From a virus: a stretch of 20,559 nt of DNA. The notes under the pieces are model-generated. The model was not told the origin of the DNA. It searched no databases and saw only the letters and a list, made by a program, of their open reading frames with translations. Positions 9,185-17,738 of the stretch are shown piece after piece (positions within the stretch are counted from its first letter, which is position 1; each line of letters opens with the position of its first letter). The translations under genes were made by a program, and so were the position numbers. The stretch spans positions 1-20,559 of the IMG/VR virus record IMGVR_UViG_3300000116_008942; one strand, given 5' to 3'.

Positions 9185-12100
9185 TTAAGTTGCCGCAATC
9201 GCTCTAAAGTTTCTTACCATAGGAACATTAGATGAATCTTTACCAGTTAATACTATTTTTAATGCAAAAACACTAAATCCACGCCAACCTGGACCTGCTC
9301 CTGGATTAATAATCCATTCAACATTATCAAAGCCTGAACCTTCTGAAATTGGATCAGTTGATGCAGCATAAGTCCATGGAAGTAGATTAAAGTTATCATC
9401 TAAATTACTAGATGTTTTATAATATAAATGAACATTTGAATCTTTGCCTTTTGATATATTAGCAAGAACTCTTAATTCATTAGCGTTATCTTCCAATGTT
9501 ACATTTCTAGTTATGTAATTATTTATATTACTTACACCGATGGGTGATGTATCAGGAGTATAATATCTACCAGCTCCGGACTTATTATTATAAAATGCAT
9601 TTTGAGTAGAACTTGAAGGATTCAATATATCTCCAGGAGATTGTGTCACATCTTGAACAGATTCATAATAGAAGTTTAATGAACCGTCTGGCGCATATTG
9701 ATTATAAGATCCTGGATCGCTTATTCTGTTTTGTGTTAAAAACAACGAGTTTCTTCTTCCATCAATCACCGGTGATAGGAAATTAGATTCATTAGTAAAG
9801 TTAATTGTAGCAGAGAATGACTTGTTTAAGAAAGTCGACTGTATTATACTTGCCTTTTGAACCTCATTCTTTTCTGATGCAATTAGACATGGGAACTCAG
9901 TATCAAAAGATTGATTTAACGTAAGAACTTCAGAGATTACTGGAGCATAATCCATTTGCTGACCATGACTCGCTGCTCTATCACCGTCCATCGATCTACC
10001 GGTAATAGTTTTAAACTTAGCAGATAAATTAGTTCCAGATGGTTGGAAGTTTTCATTATAAAGATAAAAACTATTAAATTGAGCATTACCATTAGCAAAT
10101 ATATTAGTACCACCACCTCGAATACCTACAGTTGTTGCAGCACCAGGCACAGTTATACAATATGAATCGTGTTCAATATCATGTACCGTAAATCCTGCAC
10201 TACGATTTAAGTTTGCTGCAGTAAGGCCATTTTCGCTAACACAGCCACTTAGAACAACTACGCTATTTTTACTAGGTGAAGCACTATGAGCAGCTCCTTT
10301 TTGATTACCAGTATACATACCATGATTAGGATGTCTAACTCTAATTACAGTATTAGAGTTATCTTCTGAAATATAATGGAATGGGTTACTACTTAACTTA
10401 TCTGCTTCTAGTTTATCATTTACAAAATTAATTTTATAATTGTCATTACTTGAACTACTATTTACATCGAAATTTGCACGATATAAATTAAACTTTAAAT
10501 CTCTTAATTGATGAGGAGACCATGTAGAAGCATTTTGTGATGTAAAGAACACACCATTATATGGTTGCTTACCAATCATTGCTGGTTGAGATGAGTTTCC
10601 AGTTATATCGTATTTACCAGTTTCTGAGAAATATACTTTCCAAAGCTCAGATGATGCAATTAATACGACTGAATATTCAGTAGCTTCTGACAAATAAACA
10701 GGATGTTCAAATGTTATGGGACATGCAACACTTGCATCATCTGAAACATCACCTGCATAACATGTATTCTCAGCTCGAGCGATACCAGTACTACCACCAG
10801 CATTTGTAGCATGTGTACAAATGAATGAATCACCGACAGATGGTGTTGCACCGTGTTTATCACCATTAGGACCAACATGATTAGCATTCCAACCAGCATT
10901 AGACCAGTTCGCGTTACCTGTCACTCTAATTGTGTATGTATCGCCTACTACTAATGCATTAGCATTATGGCCATTAGTTTGAGAATTATAATAAACAGTT
11001 ACATCAGAACCTGGGACAATTTTCTGTGTAGGTATACCATTTTCAACTAATCGTAAACTTACTCGCAATGGAATACTTGCTTTTTCTGCAGTACCTCCAG
11101 TATCATCGGCTCGAGCAACAAATAAATCTAATTTAGTTGTAAACATACCACCAGACTGATCACATATAAATGTTTGTGCTAATGGATCGATATATTGCAC
11201 TCTCTGAGATACTTTAGTTACTGCATCTTCTCTAATAGTTTGTGAATCAGCTAGTTGCGTAGTTTCAATACTTGGAACACGTGTAGAATGAATTGTTTCC
11301 TCTAAGTATTGTGCTTGACCTTGTGCAAAGTAACTTGCTTCTGCATAAGAAACTTCAGTAACTGTATTATTAGTTGAGTCATCGGAAAGTCTAAATTCTT
11401 TTGTACCAACTTTAAATCTTAATCCTGATGCATTATTAGGTATTAAGAACTTACCAAATAGCTTACCACCCGCATCAGAAATAAGTGGCCCTTGAGGTGT
11501 GCTACTTGTCTTATTAAAATTCGCGTTAACATTAATTTCTTCTTGTTGTGAAAACTCAACAAAGCCATTAGGACCATAATTAGATTCTACACTCACACAA
11601 TAATCGCTTACATCGACACCATCAAAGAAAGGATAGAATCTAGTATTAGGCTTTAAATGTTCAGCTCTAAAATATATATGACGTGGGCGCATAAGTGGAA
11701 TAACATTTGTCTCAACTACTTTACTACCTTGAGATTCATATTCTGTATCCCAAACAATAGAGTTATTGAATCCTTCTCTTACTTGGTTATGAAAAGTTGT
11801 TTCTTCATGTATTGTTTCATTAACCTTAATTCTCATGCCTGATCCACCAGTTGCAGTAGCATCAAACCAATCATGATTAGGATTATCTTGTTCTGCTAAT
11901 AAAGCATCAATATCTACTCTTTGGAAATCATATGAATGAGTGGTATTTGCCACCCAATCTCCACCGATTCCATCTACAGTATGAGCACCAGACTTCCATC
12001 CATGTGTTGCTTGTAGAGTCATGTTTCTTTCACTAACAAGATCAATATCTTTTCCAGTATATATTGTTTCCCATTCATTCCAGAATGTACCTATAGCATT

Positions 12101-15100
12101 TTCCTCTAGCACTGTTGCCAATAAAGCATCACTTATACCTTCTTGATCAATAATTACTTCTGGTCGATGATATGTGTCTAACCATTCATCACTATCGGGC
12201 GAAAGATGCATAGTACCGCCCCATGTAAAGATATTGTATGGATTAACTTTTATACTATCAACAGCATAGGGCTGTTCGATAAATGTAGTGTTAGTATATG
12301 GTAATGTGTATATAGAATTTTTAAGAGCAATCTTAGAACTCTTAGGTTCAGTACCAGTGCCCTGATTCATATCATTAACATATCTACGTAGAGGTACATT
12401 TCTAAAATTACAATGCGGTCTTAAAATACCTTGATATTTGTCAACAGCATTTAAATAATCTGGGTGGTTAACATTACCTTTATTGTGACCTTTAAATGAA
12501 TCTACAAAAATACCATTTTTAAATAAAGGGTTACCAGAATCATCAACCATGTGTTGATTTGTTGCCGAAGCTTCTAAAAAGTTTAAAGATGTATAGTATT
12601 CTAGTTTCTTAATTCTTTTATCAAGATTTCCAATATCTTTCATTTGATATCGTTTATAGTTATGAGTCGTAACTTTATAATCTTTTTGAGGTGGTGCTCT
12701 AAACATAAATCCATTTAAGAATAATGTGAAAAGAGTCATAGCATTAGATCGATCTTCTGGAATAGTAGGATTTAATCCAGTTTCACCTTTAATAACATCG
12801 AATTTTCCTTCTTTATCTACTATGATTTTATCTACACGAGGTAAATAAAATTCCATATCAGTTGTAACTTTTTCACCTTGAGCTGGTGGCTTACCGACTA
12901 CACCACCTGTACCACTAGAAAATTCTTTACCTAATACAGGAGAATTTGTTCCATTTGTTACAGCTTTAACTGGTCTAAAGTCAATACAATCTCTTAAAGG
13001 TAAACCATTAAATTGTCTAGCGTAATAAGTTTTATCATCTCCACTGTGTGAATCAATTGTAAAATAGTCGCCAGTTCCATGAGAATAATATTTAAATTTA
13101 ACTCTTAAGTCTGCAATCACGGTACCAGCATTTTTTGGAATCAACTTGGCTTCGTCGTAATATGCTTCTCTTTGACCATCATCAGATGTAAATTGATCTT
13201 TTATATTATCAAAAAGAATAATAGCTTGACTATTAGCAGCTTGAATTAATGGTTTACTCAAAGTTACTACACTTACTCCGCCATCTACTTCAACACTAAC
13301 TACTGTTCCATAACTTATTGGCTCTAGATTACCAGTATCAGTAGATGATTTTACGATTTGCATGCCAGGAATAATTCCCGATACAGATGCAGTTAACTTC
13401 AGCGTAGTAGAACCAATTGTATTAACCGTAGCAGCAGTTGTTGCACTTATTTTAGTTGAATTATCATATGCATAGTATATTCTAGAAACATCTGGTTTAT
13501 GTAATCTAATTTCGCTATATCCGTCAAATGCATAACCAGTGAAAGGAGCAGTACCGGTTTGAGACCATTGAGGTGTTTTAGTTCTTAAAGATTTATTACC
13601 AGTTGGATCAGTTTGCGTCTTTTCAATAGTAATAATAATATTACAATCAGCGTCATCTTCAGTTGCATCTAATCCAGTAACAGTAACAGTACCACCAGAT
13701 TCTGTCACGTTTGTTGTAAAAGCAAGTCCACTAGCATCTTGTGTTAAAAAGCCAGTATTGCCGTATAAAGATTCGCCTGAAGATAAGTCAAAAGTTGCAC
13801 TAGTAGAGTTATTAGCGCTTTTATTAAATTTAACTTTTTTCTTCAATCTTACTCGTGGAACCTCAGCAGTTGGAGATACATGTGATCCGAGATGCTTAAT
13901 TGATCTATATGGTAAACGGAATAACATCGATGTTGCACCACCAGATCTTGCATTCGTAAATAGCTTACCTGTATGAGCAGTAGGAATCGTTGCGGTAAAA
14001 TCTTGGAAATCACCACCATCTCCTCCTTCGTGCTCTTGCGTAATAACCTTAACATCTGTCAATGACCCGCGAGTTATATTTACATCGAATACATGTAATC
14101 TAGCTAGTGAATTATCAGAACTACTAGGATGTTTTTCAAGAGATCTAGTTCGACATGTACCAATACCTAGTAATGTACCATCTAAGTGCAGAGCAGTAGA
14201 TCCACCCCCGAGCTCTGCCGCAGGAATTGTTAGGTCCCAATTAGTAGCATAGTTATTACCGCCATCAATCATGGTAATAACACAAGAACCGTCATACATA
14301 ATTTCTAAATCAAAAGTAAGACCGACACCACTACCAGAATTACTTACTGTAAGATCAACACCTGTGGTTACTGTTCCATCAGATGCAGTTTTCTTAAAGT
14401 TATTTGTAGATGCATGCGCAAGAACTTGTTCGTATCTTACTTTTTGTTGAGTTCTTCCGGAAGTAGGACCGGCCCCTGTAACATCCTTAAAGTGTGCAAT
14501 CGCTGTACTAGCTGAACTTGCTGATTGCAACGTTGCAACAGTATAGTCATTAATATCTGGCATACCTCTAACAGTTGATGATTCAACAATAAAGAAATTA
14601 CCATAGTTTATTTCTCTTTCAACATCACCAAATGCTAAGGTATCAGTACGTGGTTTTTCAATTTTTATGTATCGTGTTTTTAGATTTTCTATCCTATAAC
14701 CATCTACATACATTGTATTCGGTTCAATACCAAATGCAAGATGATTATTACCATAAATTTTAGCCGCTTGAGTATTAGCAGCATCTCCATCAGCTATAAT
14801 TCCTGCAGCAGTTCTATAGCCATTATTACCACCTTCGTTATTTAGATAGTTTCTTACATCATATTTAAAAGGTGATATTGAGTAATTACCAGACTCTTCT
14901 TTTGTTCTAGTTGCTAATCTTGCACTAAATTCAGTTGTATTATTTGGATCACCATTAGACTTATCAGATGCAATAACACCTTGATCAGTTGTTAGCAATA
15001 ATACATATTGGTTAAATTCATCATTAGGGTTTGAATCCTTTGGTGTTTTAATTAACTTAGTACTAATTTGATATCTATCAGCACCAGGAGCAGATAGATT

Positions 15101-16003
15101 AGTAGTACCTGCAGCGTTATCATTTAATGATGAGTCTGTTACAGACGTTACAACTGATTCTGTAACACTTAAACCAATAATATATGACGGATCATTTGTG
15201 TATTTGTCTAATATTACCTCCTGATCTTTAACATAAACAAATGTACCTTTAATAAAATATGCGCCTTCTTCAATAACAGCTTGAGAACCAGATCCTACTG
15301 CTGAAGCTGCAGCTATTTCTGAATCACTATTAGTGTCGTCTACAAATGCTGTTCCAATAAAATCAGTAGCAGTTGCAGTTGATGCAGAACCACCGTCAAG
15401 TGTATCACCATTACCAAATCCACCTACGCGTGTTTTCTTTGTAGTAATTTCATTGCCTGATGAATTTAAAAGCTTAATTATTTCACCGGGTAAAAAGGTT
15501 TTATTTGTTCCACCAGTACCATTAGCCGCATCGCCATCACCAGACGTATATTGAACATATAACGTAATAGGATCGCCAGTTGGATCAGATAAAATACCAT
15601 TTTTTGTAGAATCATTTGCATCAGTACCTACTGCGTTAATTGCTTGAAGTACTGTTGCTTTTACTCCACTTGTTGTACCTTCGATAGTACTACCTTTATA
15701 ATCTGCAAGATATGATGAAGTTACGTATGCTGTACCGCCTGTTGTAAATGTATCTTCTACCTGAATATAGTCATAGTTTAACTCAATAGAAGGTTTACCA
15801 CCAACAACACGAGCACCATCGGGGAATGTATATTGACCATGATAATCGATTTGTCTTTGTATGGCGGTTTGCATTTGTGTAAGCTCGCGAGCTTGAACAG
15901 CAACTCCTGGTTTAAACAATACTCGATGATAGTTTTTAGTTTCATCGAAATCGTCTAGAGTATACGCACTATTAGGATTTCTATTTACAGTTGTAATTGC
16001 CAT
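9185..16003 (-). CDS. Very large baseplate/tail virion protein with DUF4815-type N terminus (2272 aa)
   Basis: Probably a peripheral baseplate or tail-appendage protein that links the wedge to fibres. The N terminus, residues 1-90, has the DUF4815-type pattern of marine T4-like phages: a YHRVLFKPG segment, then VQARELTQMQ and a QIDYHGQYTFPDG segment. Later landmarks are a GNNY beta module at about 572-590; an inserted PGM-type module at 861-932; a conserved stretch at about 1232-1315 including NPYNIFTWGGTMHLSPDSDEW; RPRHIYFRAEHLKPNTRFYPF at about 1437-1457; DPLAQTFICD near 1604; a second inserted module with WSNAGW at 1682-1745; and a C-terminal region with FLSPVIDGRRNSLFL near 2080. No signal peptide, membrane segment or enzyme motif was seen. 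The frame is uninterrupted. It begins 17 bases after the gene 8 stop, in the region where T4 carries genes 9-12, but I see no clear similarity to those proteins. Structural role is likely; exact location in the virion is inferred. Confidence 0.87.
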   Translation of the reverse strand: MAITTVNRNPNSAYTLDDFDETKNYHRVLFKPGVAVQARELTQMQTAIQRQIDYHGQYTFPDGARVVGGKPSIELNYDYIQVEDTFTTGGTAYVTSSYLADYKGSTIEGTTSGVKATVLQAINAVGTDANDSTKNGILSDPTGDPITLYVQYTSGDGDAANGTGGTNKTFLPGEIIKLLNSSGNEITTKKTRVGGFGNGDTLDGGSASTATATDFIGTAFVDDTNSDSEIAAASAVGSGSQAVIEEGAYFIKGTFVYVKDQEVILDKYTNDPSYIIGLSVTESVVTSVTDSSLNDNAAGTTNLSAPGADRYQISTKLIKTPKDSNPNDEFNQYVLLLTTDQGVIASDKSNGDPNNTTEFSARLATRTKEESGNYSISPFKYDVRNYLNNEGGNNGYRTAAGIIADGDAANTQAAKIYGNNHLAFGIEPNTMYVDGYRIENLKTRYIKIEKPRTDTLAFGDVEREINYGNFFIVESSTVRGMPDINDYTVATLQSASSASTAIAHFKDVTGAGPTSGRTQQKVRYEQVLAHASTNNFKKTASDGTVTTGVDLTVSNSGSGVGLTFDLEIMYDGSCVITMIDGGNNYATNWDLTIPAAELGGGSTALHLDGTLLGIGTCRTRSLEKHPSSSDNSLARLHVFDVNITRGSLTDVKVITQEHEGGDGGDFQDFTATIPTAHTGKLFTNARSGGATSMLFRLPYRSIKHLGSHVSPTAEVPRVRLKKKVKFNKSANNSTSATFDLSSGESLYGNTGFLTQDASGLAFTTNVTESGGTVTVTGLDATEDDADCNIIITIEKTQTDPTGNKSLRTKTPQWSQTGTAPFTGYAFDGYSEIRLHKPDVSRIYYAYDNSTKISATTAATVNTIGSTTLKLTASVSGIIPGMQIVKSSTDTGNLEPISYGTVVSVEVDGGVSVVTLSKPLIQAANSQAIILFDNIKDQFTSDDGQREAYYDEAKLIPKNAGTVIADLRVKFKYYSHGTGDYFTIDSHSGDDKTYYARQFNGLPLRDCIDFRPVKAVTNGTNSPVLGKEFSSGTGGVVGKPPAQGEKVTTDMEFYLPRVDKIIVDKEGKFDVIKGETGLNPTIPEDRSNAMTLFTLFLNGFMFRAPPQKDYKVTTHNYKRYQMKDIGNLDKRIKKLEYYTSLNFLEASATNQHMVDDSGNPLFKNGIFVDSFKGHNKGNVNHPDYLNAVDKYQGILRPHCNFRNVPLRRYVNDMNQGTGTEPKSSKIALKNSIYTLPYTNTTFIEQPYAVDSIKVNPYNIFTWGGTMHLSPDSDEWLDTYHRPEVIIDQEGISDALLATVLEENAIGTFWNEWETIYTGKDIDLVSERNMTLQATHGWKSGAHTVDGIGGDWVANTTHSYDFQRVDIDALLAEQDNPNHDWFDATATGGSGMRIKVNETIHEETTFHNQVREGFNNSIVWDTEYESQGSKVVETNVIPLMRPRHIYFRAEHLKPNTRFYPFFDGVDVSDYCVSVESNYGPNGFVEFSQQEEINVNANFNKTSSTPQGPLISDAGGKLFGKFLIPNNASGLRFKVGTKEFRLSDDSTNNTVTEVSYAEASYFAQGQAQYLEETIHSTRVPSIETTQLADSQTIREDAVTKVSQRVQYIDPLAQTFICDQSGGMFTTKLDLFVARADDTGGTAEKASIPLRVSLRLVENGIPTQKIVPGSDVTVYYNSQTNGHNANALVVGDTYTIRVTGNANWSNAGWNANHVGPNGDKHGATPSVGDSFICTHATNAGGSTGIARAENTCYAGDVSDDASVACPITFEHPVYLSEATEYSVVLIASSELWKVYFSETGKYDITGNSSQPAMIGKQPYNGVFFTSQNASTWSPHQLRDLKFNLYRANFDVNSSSSNDNYKINFVNDKLEADKLSSNPFHYISEDNSNTVIRVRHPNHGMYTGNQKGAAHSASPSKNSVVVLSGCVSENGLTAANLNRSAGFTVHDIEHDSYCITVPGAATTVGIRGGGTNIFANGNAQFNSFYLYNENFQPSGTNLSAKFKTITGRSMDGDRAASHGQQMDYAPVISEVLTLNQSFDTEFPCLIASEKNEVQKASIIQSTFLNKSFSATINFTNESNFLSPVIDGRRNSLFLTQNRISDPGSYNQYAPDGSLNFYYESVQDVTQSPGDILNPSSSTQNAFYNNKSGAGRYYTPDTSPIGVSNINNYITRNVTLEDNANELRVLANISKGKDSNVHLYYKTSSNLDDNFNLLPWTYAASTDPISEGSGFDNVEWIINPGAGPGWRGFSVFALKIVLTGKDSSNVPMVRNFRAIAAT

Positions 16004-16020
16004 ATCTTATAAGTCTCTTC
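16004..16020 (-). promoter_or_regulatory. Weak ribosome binding site before the 2272-residue gene
   Basis: The 17-base gap after the gene 8 TAA reads GAAGAGACTTATAAGAT. The purine run GAAGAGA (16020-16014) is an imperfect Shine-Dalgarno match ten bases from the ATG at 16003. It supports this start but is weaker than the gene 8 site. Confidence 0.45.
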
Positions 16021-17727
16021 TTAAAATTCTATAATTAGTTTAACATCTTCAATTTGAGATGTACTTCTTTGAATCGGATCACGATTTTCAAGGAATAACA
16101 TTTCACCAGATCCAGGAGTAAAGCTACTTGGAGCAGGATTAAATGCAATATCATGAGTAGCTGCAGCCAATGCATAATCAGTTTGTTCTTGACCTGCAAT
16201 TTTAATTACCATATCAGCATCTTCACCTGTAACATAACCGGTTAAATCATTTTGGAAATAATAAATTCTTCTTTTATCAGCAGCTGTATCTACATTAACT
16301 ATATATCCTTTAAAGCCAGAGCTAGTGTTTTCAATTACATAATCATTTTGTTGCACAAGCTGTGATAATGTAAGTGCATTATCATCATAAGCACTACCAT
16401 AGGTTATGTATTTTAGTGTGTTAATAGCACTTGCTGGGTTAGTAGAAATTTGACCACCAACAAGAGGGTTTCGTATAAGTGATACTTGTCTAAAGTCTTG
16501 TGTATTAGCAATTTCAGTATCAACAGTACCACTTATTTGAACGTTAATGCCAACATAAAAACCACCTAGCTCGAACACTGGATCACAACCATGACCACCA
16601 TTTGCATGTGAAGTATTAAATCCAGGGCGTCCTCGAGGTGAAATAATTGGAAGGTATTCAGCATCTGTACCACCGCCACCAGTAATTGAAGCTTGAGCAA
16701 CACTAAAATCTGCACCAACATTATCAGAAGAACCTCCAGTTGTAGCTGCGCTAACAATAATATCACTGATAAATGCTCCACCAGATATATAATTGGAACT
16801 AATCTGACCATCGGTTGAAATCGCACTACCATCGCCTGTAATTGTTAAAGTTGTACCAGAACCATCATTATTATAACCACTACCACCATTAATTAATTTT
16901 AGTCTATGTACACCTTGAGCTGAACCAAGTTCGCGAGAAGTTATTTGTGATTGCTGCTGTGAATATTTTGGATCAGTAACAAGGAAATCACCAAAAGTTA
17001 CAATATCTCCATCAGACAAGGTAACAGTTGCAGATACTGTTATTGTTTTACCACTTACTGCAGTTACTACTGTATCAGCACCAATAGTTCCACCTGTTGC
17101 ACTAATTACTTGACCTTTCATAATTCTAGGATTTTCGAAATCAATTGTAAATGTTGTTGAACTAGAAACTGATGCTGCAACTGTAGCTTTAGTTTCTTCT
17201 GTTAAAGTTTTAACAGGCATATAAGAATTTGTTAGGAACTTTTCTGAATCAGCCGCTAGAATAGTATACATGTATTTCCAATAATAACCATCAGAAGTTG
17301 CAGTAATATTTGCATCAACATGAGTTGGTACATCTGATACACCACCTGAAACGGGAGCAATAACACATTTGTAAACTTTAAAATCTGGAGTTAAACAATA
17401 AAAAGCTTTATCGTAAATAGCTGGATCAGTTGAATCCCATGCAACAAACTCTGCTCCAGCAACCCAATCATATCTTGGTACAACATGTGATATGTCATTA
17501 TCAGTTACTAGCTTCATACCAATCATCTGTTGTCGAGCTTCGTTGATTGCATCCAATGTATCAGTGGGGGTAGGTGCATCTGAATCACTTGTATTAGCAG
17601 TAGTAGTGCCTCCCCATGGACTAGATTTACCTAATCCAATGTATATGTTACTTCTATCACCTTTTACTTCATCAACAAAAGCTGCAGCATTGAGTGATCT
17701 AAAATTTCCCGAAATTATAGCGGCCAT
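16021..17727 (-). CDS. 8: Baseplate wedge protein gp8 (T4-like), enlarged form
   Basis: T4 gp8 is a baseplate wedge subunit, a dimer that joins gp7 and gp10 around gp6. Matches with remembered T4 gp8: IYIGLGKSSPW (residues 28-38) to FITFGRSEPW; SDGYYWKYMYTI (145-156) to GDGYVWEYLFEI; FRQVSLIRNPL (412-422) to FRQISIITNPL; and the C terminus GEMLFLENRDPI (541-552) plus IEDVKLIIEF to GEMIYMENRPPI and TEEINILFTF. The protein has 568 residues against 334 in T4. Most of the excess lies between residues 185 and 410, with a PGM-like module at 190-247 and a glycine-rich GSGY module from about 274; a smaller one is at 445-530. The ATG is well supported by AGGA seven bases upstream. The gene lies between a gene 7-position protein and the 2272-residue protein, which is the T4 order. 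Confidence 0.94.
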   Translation of the reverse strand: MAAIISGNFRSLNAAAFVDEVKGDRSNIYIGLGKSSPWGGTTTANTSDSDAPTPTDTLDAINEARQQMIGMKLVTDNDISHVVPRYDWVAGAEFVAWDSTDPAIYDKAFYCLTPDFKVYKCVIAPVSGGVSDVPTHVDANITATSDGYYWKYMYTILAADSEKFLTNSYMPVKTLTEETKATVAASVSSSTTFTIDFENPRIMKGQVISATGGTIGADTVVTAVSGKTITVSATVTLSDGDIVTFGDFLVTDPKYSQQQSQITSRELGSAQGVHRLKLINGGSGYNNDGSGTTLTITGDGSAISTDGQISSNYISGGAFISDIIVSAATTGGSSDNVGADFSVAQASITGGGGTDAEYLPIISPRGRPGFNTSHANGGHGCDPVFELGGFYVGINVQISGTVDTEIANTQDFRQVSLIRNPLVGGQISTNPASAINTLKYITYGSAYDDNALTLSQLVQQNDYVIENTSSGFKGYIVNVDTAADKRRIYYFQNDLTGYVTGEDADMVIKIAGQEQTDYALAAATHDIAFNPAPSSFTPGSGEMLFLENRDPIQRSTSQIEDVKLIIEF

Positions 17728-17738
17728 GACTTTTTCCT
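17728..17738 (-). promoter_or_regulatory. Ribosome binding site of gene 8
   Basis: The minus strand reads TAGGAAAAAGTC before ATG. The AGGA (17738-17735) overlaps the TAG stop of the preceding gene and stands seven bases from the ATG, a normal Shine-Dalgarno spacing. It is the clearest ribosome binding site in the window and fixes the gene 8 start. Confidence 0.75.

Noticed and set aside
9181-9198. Alternative TTG start of the small coiled-coil gene
   Set aside because: It would add six residues overlapping the upstream gene; the ATG at 9180 begins the conserved-looking MKERYEKV and sits just after the upstream stop.
9520-9527. Third exact TATAAATA on the minus strand
   Set aside because: It lies inside the 2272-residue gene, 340 bases before the next start, and one or two chance matches are expected in DNA of this composition.
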